NCBI RefSeq assembly: GCF_027912835.1
Contig: NZ_CP115770.1
Coordinates: forward strand, 1-64,000
Reading direction: 5' to 3'
DNA: 64,000 nt
From: Paracoccus sediminicola
GTDB lineage: Bacteria; Pseudomonadota; Alphaproteobacteria; Rhodobacterales; Rhodobacteraceae
The translations under genes and the position numbers were made by a program. Below the pieces are notes generated by a model. That model did not search any database. It saw only the letters and a program-made list of their open reading frames with translations, and was not told the origin of the DNA. This document shows, piece by piece, positions 24,740 to 33,325 of the stretch (the stretch's first letter is position 1; each line of letters begins with the position of its first letter).

Positions 24740-25233
24740 AGAGATCCGGCCGAAATCAGGACCTGACCCTGTCACAGCAACTGCTGTTTCTGAAGGCCAA
24801 CCCGGCAATCGGAGGTGGGGGAACGGTCCGCACAAACAAGCTGACATGGCAAGTGCCCATACAGCCGACCGCCTTGGCGCGCTCCTATCTTGCCACCGTC
24901 ACGTATCGACCGGGTCAAACGCCCGACGTTCAGATAGACGATCCGGACCTTGAACTGCTCGCAGACGGGCGACCTTTGCCTCATGTTTACAGGGATCCGC
25001 TTCGTCTTTGCCTCTATCTTCCGGGAACACGTGAGTGGGAGGCACGAAAGCGGATCGACCAGACAGTCATTCCGTGGACCTACCTCTGGCTCTACTATTT
25101 CGAGGACTGGCTTTGGTCTGACGACTGGAAAGGTGAAGGACGACACCCCGGTGACGAACCAGTACCTGCTGGAAACCGGGCGCTGCGCAGGGCGGTGGCC
25201 CGACCCTCAAGGGTGATTTCTGTCCCTCGTTGA
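24736..25233 (+). CDS. E2-like CBASS accessory protein
   Basis: A 165-residue E2 ubiquitin-conjugating-like protein of short type II CBASS. Family marks are LPHVYRDPLRLCLYLPG with a candidate catalytic Cys92, REWEARKRIDQTVIPWTYLWLYYFEDWLW and KGEGRHPG. Known E2-only CBASS proteins act on the C-terminus of the CD-NTase and prime it. No E1-like Cap2 or JAB-type Cap3 gene is present. About 25 residues follow HPG (Arg/Ala/Pro-rich), more than I expect; the tail may be recent read-through. It is the last gene of the operon. Confidence 0.82.
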   Translation: MKRSGRNQDLTLSQQLLFLKANPAIGGGGTVRTNKLTWQVPIQPTALARSYLATVTYRPGQTPDVQIDDPDLELLADGRPLPHVYRDPLRLCLYLPGTREWEARKRIDQTVIPWTYLWLYYFEDWLWSDDWKGEGRHPGDEPVPAGNRALRRAVARPSRVISVPR

Positions 25234-26091
25234 GCACTTCAGCGCATGCATCACGCTAGCACAGTCAGAACCCCCGGGCAAACCCAACTCGTTTCGGCAC
25301 GTTTGTGGCTGATCGCGGGAGCAGCCGTTCGCTGCGCTCCGCCGAACGGCAAAGGAGGGCTCACAGCCGACCTGCGGCAGCGCCGCTTGATCCCCACGTT
25401 CGTCATGGGTTGAATGTCAGCTTTTGACCCCGACGCATGAACGGTTCGCAGCTATGGCGAAGGTCTGGAGTCCGCCGATCACGTCGAATGCCTGGACAAG
25501 CAATCCCTATAGTCGGCAGCGTAGTCCCTGCACATCAACCGTGGCCAGAGCCTTACGGCCTCCCCTGCTCGGCTTCGCGTGTCGCAGGGGAGAACGGCCC
25601 TTCGGTCCGTCGCGCATTCGGCCATGCGGCCTCACCGCGGCGTCGCACCCGGCATCCCGGTTTGCCCGCCTCGCGAGCACGTCCCTCCCCGGCCGCTCCG
25701 CCGGATTGCGCTCTGGTCTGTTTTGGCCTGAGACCAAAACGATCCCGCCGCTTCATCCGTCTTCCGCGTCCGGTCGGGCCGTTTGCCTGCTCGGGTCGGG
25801 CAAACCTGCCGTCAAAACACACACACATGAGCGCGGAAGCATATCCTCCGGATGGCCCCCAAATCAGCCCGCGTCAAGGATCGCAAAACTTTTCGGCGAG
25901 GGCGGGGCCTGTGGCGGGGGCGGTCCCGTGCGCGAGCGCGCGCATGTGTCGGGTGCTGCGCGCGGAAAACTTTTGCGCCCGGCAAGCCGGCGGCTGCGCC
26001 GTCCCTGACCCGGGCAGATTCGGAAACCAGACATTCGGCCATGCCCCCACACTCACGTGGTGGCTCTATAACCGAACACTGGAGACCAGAC
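25234..26091. other. GC-rich intergenic region after CBASS
   Basis: No convincing gene is seen in these 858 bp; the open frames are compositional. GCCGTTCG (25325-25332) and CGAACGGC (25344-25351) form a hairpin about 90 bp after the E2 gene and could end the CBASS transcript. Two AAAACTTTT sequences sit in otherwise very GC-rich DNA near 25885-25980. The last 50 bp hold the leader of the DUF2493 gene. Confidence 0.5.
25325..25351 (+). terminator. Hairpin downstream of the CBASS operon
   Basis: Perfect 8-bp arms GCCGTTCG/CGAACGGC with an 11-nt loop; no T-run follows, so Rho-independent function is doubtful. Confidence 0.35.
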
Positions 26092-27021
26092 ATGGCTTAC
26101 GACACCGCAAACACCTACGAGACCATCGAACTTTTCGGGCTGACCGAGAGGGACGCGCAGCTCCCGATCCCGGAGGATCACGTCCTGACCGACCACATCA
26201 TCCGCGAGAGCTTCGAGGCTTTGCTCGGTCAGCTGCGCGGGACCGGGCTTGAAGCCGAAATCGAACCGCTGGCCCATGGGCTCGCGACGATCCTGCAGCG
26301 GCGCAATGTGGCGCTTGGCAAGGAGGTCGACCGCACCGCCGACAAGATCGGCGCGCTGGCAAAATCCCACGACGGATCGGAGATCGCCGAGACCGCGCTC
26401 GAAGAGGCGCAGGCCCGCTTCGTGCAGCTGCGCGAGATCGTCAGCGCCATCGAGGTGATGAGCGAGGCGGCGGCGGAATGCTACGAGATTGAAACGGGCC
26501 ACGCCTTCATCCCGGCGGCAGGCTCCCGCGCAAGCGTCCGGGCGCAAGAGACCGGGGCGGTCTTCGAGGCACGGCAGCTCCTGGAGCAGCACGACCGCGA
26601 GACTGCCGAGAAATCGAAAGTTGAGGGGGTTCCCCTGATCGTCTCAGGCGCCACCGACTGGACCGATGTCGATGTGATCTTCAACACGCTCGACAAGGTT
26701 CGCGAACGCATCAAGCAGAACCGCAATCAGGAGATCTTCCTCTGCCACAAGGGTGGCAAGCACGGGGCGGAGATGATTGCGGCTCGGTGGGCCCGGGCAC
26801 GCGGGGTCGCGCAGGCGCGCTTTGATCCTCGCTGGTCCGCGCATGGGCGGGCGGCACCGTTCAAGTGCAACGACGAAATGCTGGACGACAAGTTCGCGGC
26901 GACGGGGGTTGTTCTCTTCGGTGGCAACGGGGTCGCGCTGAACCTCGGGCAGAAGGCGGAAGCGAAAGGCCTGACGGTCATGCGGGTTGCTGACCCGGCG
27001 AAGAAGGCGTCGCAGGATTGA
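26092..27021 (+). CDS. DUF2493 (SLOG-like) protein
   Basis: A 309-residue protein. The N-terminal 180 residues are helical and acidic (FEALLGQLRGTGLEAEIEPLAHGLATILQ in part). The C-terminal domain (about 190-305) is a DUF2493/YspA-type Rossmann fold of the SLOG superfamily: PLIVSGATDWTDVDVIF, EIFLCHKGGKHGAEMIAARWAR and TGVVLFGGNGVALNLGQKA. SLOG proteins bind nucleotide-derived ligands; some take part in defence, but the plasmid DUF2493 proteins have no assigned role. The start at MAYDTANTY (26092) was chosen; a longer frame from 25852 is Arg-rich and not protein-like. A terminator follows. Confidence 0.82.
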   Translation: MAYDTANTYETIELFGLTERDAQLPIPEDHVLTDHIIRESFEALLGQLRGTGLEAEIEPLAHGLATILQRRNVALGKEVDRTADKIGALAKSHDGSEIAETALEEAQARFVQLREIVSAIEVMSEAAAECYEIETGHAFIPAAGSRASVRAQETGAVFEARQLLEQHDRETAEKSKVEGVPLIVSGATDWTDVDVIFNTLDKVRERIKQNRNQEIFLCHKGGKHGAEMIAARWARARGVAQARFDPRWSAHGRAAPFKCNDEMLDDKFAATGVVLFGGNGVALNLGQKAEAKGLTVMRVADPAKKASQD

Positions 27022-27028
27022 AGAGAGG

Positions 27029-27052
27029 GGGCCGCGCTTGGCGCGGCCCTTT
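27029..27052 (+). terminator. Terminator after the DUF2493 gene
   Basis: GGGCCGCGC and GCGCGGCCC form a perfect 9-bp stem with a 3-nt TTG loop, followed by TTTCG, eight bases after the stop codon. Confidence 0.7.
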
Positions 27053-27559
27053 CGTCATGTCTCATGGCGCGTGCGATCGGTCATGCGTGATCGGCAGTCT
27101 GCAGCGGCCGGCACTGCCATCCCTCTACCCAGTCCGTCAGAGTGCGGCCCATCCGCATCGGTACGGGATGGGGATGGTGAGCCCATGACGCACATCGTCA
27201 GCAGCGCAAGACGCGAGGGGTCGAGACGTCGCACATGAGGCTGAAGACCTGCACGTCCCTCGGGGCGTGTTTCGGAACATCGCATCCACGCGGGCGGGCT
27301 CCGTCAGCACCCCGGCCAGGCTCGGCGGGACGCGGACGCGGAAGGTGGCGGCTGCGTGATGGCAAGGGTCATCCGGATCACTCCTTTTTGCTCATAGATG
27401 TGGATCGCACGGGGTCGGCCCGTCCGTGCCCTCCGCTCCCGCTTCGGCAAGCACAAATACGGCTTCCACGGCTGGCCGCGGACCCTCCGCATTTGCGCTT
27501 GCGACCGGGCCTCTTGCCCCCGTGCTGGATGATCCCCATCGCAACAAGGAGTAACCCAA
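27053..27559. other. Gene-free spacer
   Basis: About 500 bp with no convincing gene or RNA. The long open frame that crosses it (27235-28182) is Arg/Pro-rich and overlaps a better small gene in another frame. A ribosome site (AAGGAG) for the next gene lies at its right end. Confidence 0.4.
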
Positions 27560-27766
27560 ATGACCAACCACTACGTCGCCACCGTCCCCGTCAAGTTCAC
27601 CGACACCGATGGCCAGGAGCGCACCCGTTTTCAGCGCGTGGGTGCGATGTTCCGCAACACCCGCAACGGGGACGGCGCGGAGTTCTTCAGCCTCAAGCTC
27701 GACTTCCCGGTCGCGGTCTCGGAGCTGGTGATGTTCCCACCGAGCGCGAAAGATCCCCAGGACTAA
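27560..27766 (+). CDS. Small conserved plasmid protein
   Basis: A 68-residue protein starting MTNHYVATVPVKFTDTDGQE, with beta-rich character (RTRFQRVGAMF, FFSLKLDFPVAVSELVMFPP). AAGGAG lies 10 bases before the ATG. It looks like a small single-domain protein; I do not know a function. It lies just upstream of the candidate oriT region and is followed by a strong hairpin. It might be a DNA-transfer accessory protein, but nothing in the sequence proves it. Confidence 0.65.
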   Translation: MTNHYVATVPVKFTDTDGQERTRFQRVGAMFRNTRNGDGAEFFSLKLDFPVAVSELVMFPPSAKDPQD

Positions 27767-27782
27767 ATCCTCTGACGAGGAT

Positions 27783-27813
27783 GGGCCGCCCCAGCACGAT
27801 CTTGGGGCGGCCC
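27783..27813 (+). terminator. Hairpin terminator after the small gene
   Basis: GGGCCGCCCCA (27783-27793) and TGGGGCGGCCC (27803-27813) form a perfect 11-bp stem with a 9-nt loop. No T-run follows, but the stem is very stable. A second hairpin, ATCCCTG-TTC-CAGGGAT, follows at 27815-27831. Confidence 0.6.
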
Positions 27814-27959
27814 GATCCCTGTTCCAGGGATGCCGGTCCCTGCGCGTTCAACGGACGCACTCCGCCCGGAATGATCAGGCCGCGACAGACCGGCCAGTCA
27901 GCCTCAAGGGGGCCATCCACAAAAACCTATCGGCCAGGGCCTCCCGGTTTTTGCGGCAG

Positions 27960-28061
27960 AGATTTGGCAAGCCAAATCTGGCCCTCCTTGACCCTGCCTG
28001 TCCGCCCTGTCGGTGGGGTTTGCGCCCGCCCGCGGTTCCGTCCGAACACATGCGTGTTCGG
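27960..28061. other. oriT: Candidate origin of transfer (oriT)
   Basis: AGATTTGGC-AA-GCCAAATCT (27960-27979) is a perfect inverted repeat. It is followed 11 bases later by CTTGACCCTGCC (27987-27998), which recalls the nic region of MOBP-type origins such as RP4 (CTATCCTG/CC). A second hairpin, CCGAACAC-ATGC-GTGTTCGG, lies at 28042-28061. The cluster sits about 225-325 bp before the relaxosome genes. oriT function is inferred from structure and position only. Confidence 0.45.
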
Positions 28062-28167
28062 CCAGAGCCTCGGGCGGGGCTGGCGGACGGGACCCTTAGG
28101 GCAGGTGGGTCGCCCGGTGGTGAGGGCGGCAGAGCCGCGCCCCTGCGGGCTGCGGCGTGAAGCGGAC

Positions 28168-28250
28168 ACCAAGGCTGCCTGAGACTGAAAGCGACGTAAG
28201 TATATAATTGACATCTTGTTATATTATCGTAAGGTAGGGGCAGCCTTGGT
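28168..28250. promoter_or_regulatory. Long-range inverted repeat around the mob promoter
   Basis: ACCAAGGCTGCC (28168-28179) and GGCAGCCTTGGT (28239-28250) are perfect 12-bp arms enclosing 59 bp of AT-rich DNA. Inside are TTGACA (28208-28213) and a weak -10 TAAGGT (28230-28235), a promoter for the mobilisation genes, plus TATATTATCG (28220-28229), which also occurs in the 19.05-kb promoter. The structure could be part of oriT or an operator for MobC or the relaxase. Confidence 0.5.
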
Positions 28251-28284
28251 GGAAGGTGGCAGGAAATAGGGGGTCTTTCTTCGC

Positions 28285-28878
28285 ATGTCGCGCTCAAAAC
28301 GTCTCTCAGATGCGGAACGCATGGAGATCGTTCGCGAAGCTGCGGAAGGTGTGACCACATCGGCCCTGGCGGAGCGGTTCGGCGTGTCGCCGCGGGCGAT
28401 CCAATACACCTTGAAGGCAGATGCCGAGCGCCAGACGGATGCCGCAATTCCGGTCTCAGCGGTCAGTGTAAAGGTCACGGCTGCGGAGCTCGCGGCACTC
28501 GACGAGGTGCTGGCCGAGGCCGGGATCGAGAGCCGTGCCGAGGGGCTGCGGCGGCTCATTCAGGCGGCAGGCGGGGTGTTCGTTCCGGACGCGCAGATGG
28601 CGGCCGAGATGGCGCGCTACCGCGCCTCGCTGCATGAGGTCGGCAATGGGGTCGCGCAAATTGCCAAGCAGATGACGCGGGCCAACCGGCGGGAGCAGGG
28701 GGCCGTGGGGGGCGCGAGTGCCGAGTTTACCGAATTGCGCCTTGCGCAGATGCGCGGGCTGGCGAGGTTCATTCTGGATTCTGCAGACGAGATCGATCTG
28801 CTCCTGCGCCGCCGTCGAGACGCGATGCAGCTGCGGGCCACGGCCGCGCTGAGGGAGTTTGCCCATGCGGCTGAATGA
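28285..28878 (+). CDS. MobC/VirD1-like relaxosome accessory protein
   Basis: A 197-residue DNA-binding protein. The N-terminus is a helix-turn-helix (LSDAERMEIVREAAEG, TSALAERFGVSPRAIQYTL). The central part (VKVTAAELAALDEVLAEAGIESRAEGLRRLIQAAGG) resembles the ribbon-helix-helix-type core of MobC proteins, and HEVGNGVAQIAKQMTRANRR is the usual MobC-like helix. It would open or mark oriT for the relaxase. It overlaps the relaxase gene by 14 bp, confirming they form one unit. Confidence 0.8.
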   Translation: MSRSKRLSDAERMEIVREAAEGVTTSALAERFGVSPRAIQYTLKADAERQTDAAIPVSAVSVKVTAAELAALDEVLAEAGIESRAEGLRRLIQAAGGVFVPDAQMAAEMARYRASLHEVGNGVAQIAKQMTRANRREQGAVGGASAEFTELRLAQMRGLARFILDSADEIDLLLRRRRDAMQLRATAALREFAHAAE

Positions 28879-31201
28879 TGCCGTCCATGCCGTCACGGGC
28901 GAGGTCTTTCGGGATGGCTGGAGCCGCGTCCGGGGCTCGATGCAGGGGCTGCATGTCGCCAAGCAGACCCAGCTTACGCGCGCGGCAGCGGGGCATCGGC
29001 CAGCGGTCTTCAAGGCGATCCGGGGCGGGGGTACGCATACCAAATCACAGCTCGCAAACCAGCTCGATTACCTCACCACCAAGTCCACCCATATCGTGGA
29101 CAGCAGTGGGTTTCTGGACGGCAAGGCGAAGCTCGAGGCCGGTGACATCAAGGACCTGACCGAGCGCTTTGCCAAACGGTGGGATGCGGGCTTCAAGCCC
29201 AAGCTCGGACAGACCACCCATATGCTCATGTCGTTCCCCATCGGCACGCGCGGCGAGGATGTGCGCGACATTGCGACGGACGTGGCCGAGCGGTTCTTCC
29301 AGACCGACGCGGGGCATTTCGACTACATTATCGCGGTGCATGAGGACCGCGATCACCCGCATGCGCATTTAGTGCTGAACCGCCGTTCGCAGGAAGGCGA
29401 GTTCTTCTTTCTGGGGCGCAACCATCGCTTCAACTATGATGATTTTCGCCTCGCCATGGTCGAGGAGGCGGAAAAGTATGGTGTGCGCCTGGAAGCCACG
29501 CGGCGGGTGGATCGCGGGGCTGTACATTACCCAGCCCCTACCCGCGAGGTCTACGCCGCGAAAGACGAGGGCCGCGCGCCCCGCGAGCGGGAACGCGTTG
29601 GGACCGACCTAGCCCGGACGCTGGCGGAGATCGCCAACACCAGAACCGTCTACCATTCGCTTGCCACGGAGGCCTCCCGCGAGGCCCGCGAGGATATTGC
29701 CGCGGCGCTATTTCGCGCGGGCGAGGTGCTGGCGCATGGCGGGCAGGTGGACCGAACAGGAGATGTGTATATGGCCGAGGATCAAAGTTTCGAGGACCTG
29801 AGAAGCCTCTATGCGGAGAAGCTCGCGCGGGTCCAGGGCATGATCGCCGAAAAATCTGACGCGGAACGTCCCGTGCTGGAAAAGCGCCTCATCGAGATCC
29901 AGACGCAGGTCCAGCACATGCAGCCCTTGGGGCTGCGATCATCCACGCTGTCAGAGACCCCCTCGGAGGGCGGGATCTATTCCGAAGCCAATATCGACGC
30001 CAGCCAGCGCGAGCGACTGGGGGAGCCCGACCTGAGATCGCGCATTGACGCGGCACTACGGGGCACCGGGATCAGCACATCGGAAGTGGTGGCCCGGATC
30101 GAGACGGGCGCGTCAAATGCAGCGCTCGAGCATCAATGGATCGCCAATGATCTCTCCAAAGTGGCCGAGGCGCGGAACCTGAACCTCGAGCGCCGCGCCG
30201 ATCTGGAACAGGCGCGCGACATTCTCAACGATGTGCATGTCGCGCTTGGCACGCTTCTGGAACGGGAAAACGTGCTGCGCCGGGATGGTGTCATGGAAGC
30301 GGAACCGGTCAGCGAGCAGTTCCATTATCATGAGGGCGCAGTCCGGGCGATGGAAGGGACAATCCGTCAGGAAATGCGCGCAGACGGCCTCACCGCGCAG
30401 CAGATCGAGGATCGGGACTGGGAGGTTGTCTCACGGGCGGAGCGCCGGATCGAGACGGAGCAACGCGCGTATCTCGAAGCACACCCAGACCTGCTCGCAC
30501 GCCCAGGCGATGTGATCGACCGGTCTGAACCCTACAGGGAGATCATCACCGATGCGGCCCGCGCCAGCGAGATCACCCGCGAGGTCGACCGGATCATGGA
30601 GGGACGCGACCTCCGCACGCCTGTTGCGGATGCTGTCGCGGATGACTTGCGCGCGCGCTATCCGGACATGCCGTCCCACCTCGCCCGTGGGCTCGGCGCG
30701 ACCTATGCCGCTGTCGTCGAGATACGGGACACGGACGCCATTAATCAGGTCCGCCGCGAAACCGAGTTACGCGACGGGATTGGGGTTGGCACACGCGACG
30801 AAGCTTTCGCAGCCCGCGATGAAACGGCGATGCGGTCTGATGAACGTGCCGACCGTCTTGCAGAGGAGATTGTGCGTGTCCTGGACCATGAGCGGGCCGG
30901 GGAGCTGTCCGCGCCCTTCGAGACCGAGGCGGAGCGGGACGCTTTCCGCGGCGAGATCGCGCGGGTGTTGGATGACCGCCAACTGGGCCGGCTCACATCC
31001 GGCGATGCCGATGCGCTGGACAAGGTTCTCGAGGACCGTCTCGACCGGCTCTATGTCGCCAAGGTCTACCTGCAATCCAATGCGGCGACGGCCAACACCG
31101 AGGCCTTGCGCCAGGTGGTCGATGAACTTGCCGACGCCGAGTATGAAAAACACCGCACTACAGACGTGGATGGCGAGAGCGAGCGGGGACAGGTCCATTG
31201 A
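28865..31201 (+). CDS. virD2: VirD2-like MOBP relaxase
   Basis: A 778-residue relaxase that would nick oriT and pilot the strand into the recipient. The N-terminal catalytic domain holds the three-histidine metal motif HEDRDHPHAHLVLN (about 158-171), typical of MOBP/VirD2 relaxases; the candidate nicking tyrosine lies in LANQLDYLTTK near residue 67. The long C-terminus (300-778) is acidic, helical and full of Arg/Glu repeats, as in large alphaproteobacterial relaxases. The ATG at 28865 lies inside the mobC end; a TTG at 28859 is possible. The coupling-protein gene overlaps its stop. Confidence 0.88.
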   Translation: MRLNDAVHAVTGEVFRDGWSRVRGSMQGLHVAKQTQLTRAAAGHRPAVFKAIRGGGTHTKSQLANQLDYLTTKSTHIVDSSGFLDGKAKLEAGDIKDLTERFAKRWDAGFKPKLGQTTHMLMSFPIGTRGEDVRDIATDVAERFFQTDAGHFDYIIAVHEDRDHPHAHLVLNRRSQEGEFFFLGRNHRFNYDDFRLAMVEEAEKYGVRLEATRRVDRGAVHYPAPTREVYAAKDEGRAPRERERVGTDLARTLAEIANTRTVYHSLATEASREAREDIAAALFRAGEVLAHGGQVDRTGDVYMAEDQSFEDLRSLYAEKLARVQGMIAEKSDAERPVLEKRLIEIQTQVQHMQPLGLRSSTLSETPSEGGIYSEANIDASQRERLGEPDLRSRIDAALRGTGISTSEVVARIETGASNAALEHQWIANDLSKVAEARNLNLERRADLEQARDILNDVHVALGTLLERENVLRRDGVMEAEPVSEQFHYHEGAVRAMEGTIRQEMRADGLTAQQIEDRDWEVVSRAERRIETEQRAYLEAHPDLLARPGDVIDRSEPYREIITDAARASEITREVDRIMEGRDLRTPVADAVADDLRARYPDMPSHLARGLGATYAAVVEIRDTDAINQVRRETELRDGIGVGTRDEAFAARDETAMRSDERADRLAEEIVRVLDHERAGELSAPFETEAERDAFRGEIARVLDDRQLGRLTSGDADALDKVLEDRLDRLYVAKVYLQSNAATANTEALRQVVDELADAEYEKHRTTDVDGESERGQVH

Positions 31202-33204
31202 GCGCCTCCATGGGAAAAGCGCGGATCGCGACCGGTGTGCTTCTCGTCACGCTGGTGACCGGGGCCATGGGCTATACCATCGCCTCGGCGGTGCTGACCT
31301 ACCAGGATCTCGGCTTCGGGGCCGAGATCGACTTTGCCTATATCGCGCAGAACTATCTGGCGATCCTGGACCGCCGCCCGGAGGACGCGCAACTTATTCA
31401 CCTGATCATCGGCAGCTTCGCTGCCGCCGGCCTCATGCTGAGCCTCGCCCTCTCGGGGTCCGCCCTGACACGCTTTGGCCAGACCCATTGGCAGAGTGCG
31501 CGCGAGATGAAGGCCAACGGGTTTTTCGGCGCGCCCGGCACCGGCTTCATCCTCGGCAAGCTCGGTTCCCCGAAGTCCCGCGCCAAGTACATCTGCTCCA
31601 AGGTCTTCCCGCATGCGCTGATCGTGGCGCCGACGGGCCGGGGCAAGACCTCCGGGTTCGTCATTCCGAACCTGCTGACCTGGCAAGGCTCCGCCGTGAC
31701 GCTCGATGTGAAGGGGGAGTGTTTCGAGGCCACGGCCCGCCACCGTGCGGCCCAAGGCGACAAGGTCTATCGCTTTGCCCCCACCGATTGGGAGGGAAAG
31801 CGCACGCATCGCTACAACCCGCTCCTGCGTATCTTTGAGCTGAAAGATCCCGCGCGCCAGCAGATGGAACTGCAGCTCCTGGCGACGCTCTTCCTGCAAA
31901 GCGACAATGACCGGGTGCAGGGCCTCCTCAAAGGCGGGATCGATCTCTTTGTGGCGGCAGGACTGCTGGCCTTCCAGCGCAAGCGCCCCACCTTGGGCGA
32001 GATCTACCGCATCGCGGCCTCCGGAGGGAACAAGCAGAAGGAGTATTTCGCGCGGGGGCATGAGGTCGATAACAGGGCCGCCAAGCTGATCTTCACGCGG
32101 CTCGCCTCGACCAACAACGACACGCTGACCTCTTACGTCTCGCTCCTGATGACCTCGGGGCTCGATCAATGGCAGAACCCGGCCATCGATGAAGCGACGG
32201 CAGTCTCGGACTTTGATTTCCGGACGATCCGCAAGAAGCCCTTTTCAGTCTATCTCGTGGTCCAGCCGCTGATGGTGAAACCGCTCGCGCCGCTGATCCG
32301 CCTCTTCTTCTCCGATCTTCTTTCCGCCATGCAGGAAAAAGACCCCGGCCCCGACGAGCCCTGGCCGGTGATGATCATGCTCGATGAGTTCAATCGCTTG
32401 GGCAAAATGCCCATCGTGGTCGAGAGCATCGAGACCCTGCGGACCTATCGTGGTCATCTGGCAGTGGTCACCCAAACCATCCCCGCCCTCGATGAAATCT
32501 ATGGCGAGAACACCCGCCGCGCCTTGCAGGGGAATGCGGGCGTGAAGCTCTACCTGACGCCCTCCGATGAAAAGACCGTCGAAGAGTTGAGCAAGGCTGT
32601 CGGCAAGACCACGAAGACCGTGGTCACGCGGTCTCAGTCCATCGGCAAGAACCCCTTCGAAGGGCGCAGCCAGTCGACCCGGACCGAAGAAAGTTCGTTG
32701 CTCCCCGAAGACGAGGCCCGCCGCCTGCCGCTCGACGAGATCGTCATGGTCATCGATGCGCAAATGCCTGTCCGGGCAAAACGGATCCAGTACTTCGACG
32801 ACCGACTCTTCAAAGCGATCCACGCGGCACAGTCGGGCGAGTTGCCGTTTCCGGAGCCGGGGGGAGGGGGGCCGCAGGGCACTCTGCCGCTAAGTGTGCG
32901 CGCCATGCCGATGAGGCCGCCACCGGACGGGTCAGGCGGATCTGAGGCCGACGTTGAGGCCGCACGCCAGGCTGCTGATGGCCAATCTTCAGTGCAAACC
33001 GATGTCGCCACAAAGAAGACAGCACCCGTCGTTCAAGCTGTCGTCGCAGAGGAACAGCGGCAGATGGAGATGGATTTTGAGGGCCAGGTTGCGGATTCCG
33101 ACACAGTGGATGATGAGGCGCAGATGCGCTCTGCAGTCGATGGCTTGAACGACATGGAAGCGATGCTGCAGGAGGAGGGTGGCAAAAAGCCAATTCACCG
33201 GTAG
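31198..33204 (+). CDS. virD4: VirD4/TraG-type coupling protein
   Basis: A 668-residue conjugative ATPase that links the relaxosome to the VirB channel in the inner membrane. Two N-terminal transmembrane segments (about 9-35 and 62-83) precede the Walker A APTGRGKTSGF (about 145) and Walker B IMLDEFNRLGKMP (about 393). The C-terminus (about 550-668) is low-complexity and acidic. The start is TTG at 31198, overlapping the relaxase stop; the ATG at 31210 is the alternative. It is the last gene of the mob operon; the VirB genes lie 23 kb away on the other strand. Confidence 0.9.
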   Translation: MSASMGKARIATGVLLVTLVTGAMGYTIASAVLTYQDLGFGAEIDFAYIAQNYLAILDRRPEDAQLIHLIIGSFAAAGLMLSLALSGSALTRFGQTHWQSAREMKANGFFGAPGTGFILGKLGSPKSRAKYICSKVFPHALIVAPTGRGKTSGFVIPNLLTWQGSAVTLDVKGECFEATARHRAAQGDKVYRFAPTDWEGKRTHRYNPLLRIFELKDPARQQMELQLLATLFLQSDNDRVQGLLKGGIDLFVAAGLLAFQRKRPTLGEIYRIAASGGNKQKEYFARGHEVDNRAAKLIFTRLASTNNDTLTSYVSLLMTSGLDQWQNPAIDEATAVSDFDFRTIRKKPFSVYLVVQPLMVKPLAPLIRLFFSDLLSAMQEKDPGPDEPWPVMIMLDEFNRLGKMPIVVESIETLRTYRGHLAVVTQTIPALDEIYGENTRRALQGNAGVKLYLTPSDEKTVEELSKAVGKTTKTVVTRSQSIGKNPFEGRSQSTRTEESSLLPEDEARRLPLDEIVMVIDAQMPVRAKRIQYFDDRLFKAIHAAQSGELPFPEPGGGGPQGTLPLSVRAMPMRPPPDGSGGSEADVEAARQAADGQSSVQTDVATKKTAPVVQAVVAEEQRQMEMDFEGQVADSDTVDDEAQMRSAVDGLNDMEAMLQEEGGKKPIHR

Positions 33205-33325
33205 GGCGGTGGGCATGGTCTGACGGTCATAGAGGGCGGGAAGCGGAAGTTCGCTGCGGGTGCATCACTGATGGTTCTGCGCTACACAAGCAGACTTTGG
33301 ATTGAGTGGACCCTGGCGCGAGTCG

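Noticed and set aside
24736..25233. Cap3 (JAB) or full Cap2 gene
   Set aside because: Only the E2-like domain is present; no E1 adenylation motif or JAMM motif was found nearby.
25424..26008. Frames in the gap after CBASS
   Set aside because: Two overlapping Arg/Pro/Ser-rich frames with no start signals; low-complexity DNA effect.
27235..28182. 315-codon plus-strand frame
   Set aside because: Arg/Pro/Gly-rich, overlaps the small 68-residue gene and the candidate oriT.
30552..31838. 428-codon plus-strand frame across the relaxase and virD4 genes
   Set aside because: Out of frame with two certain genes; Arg/Ser/Pro-rich.
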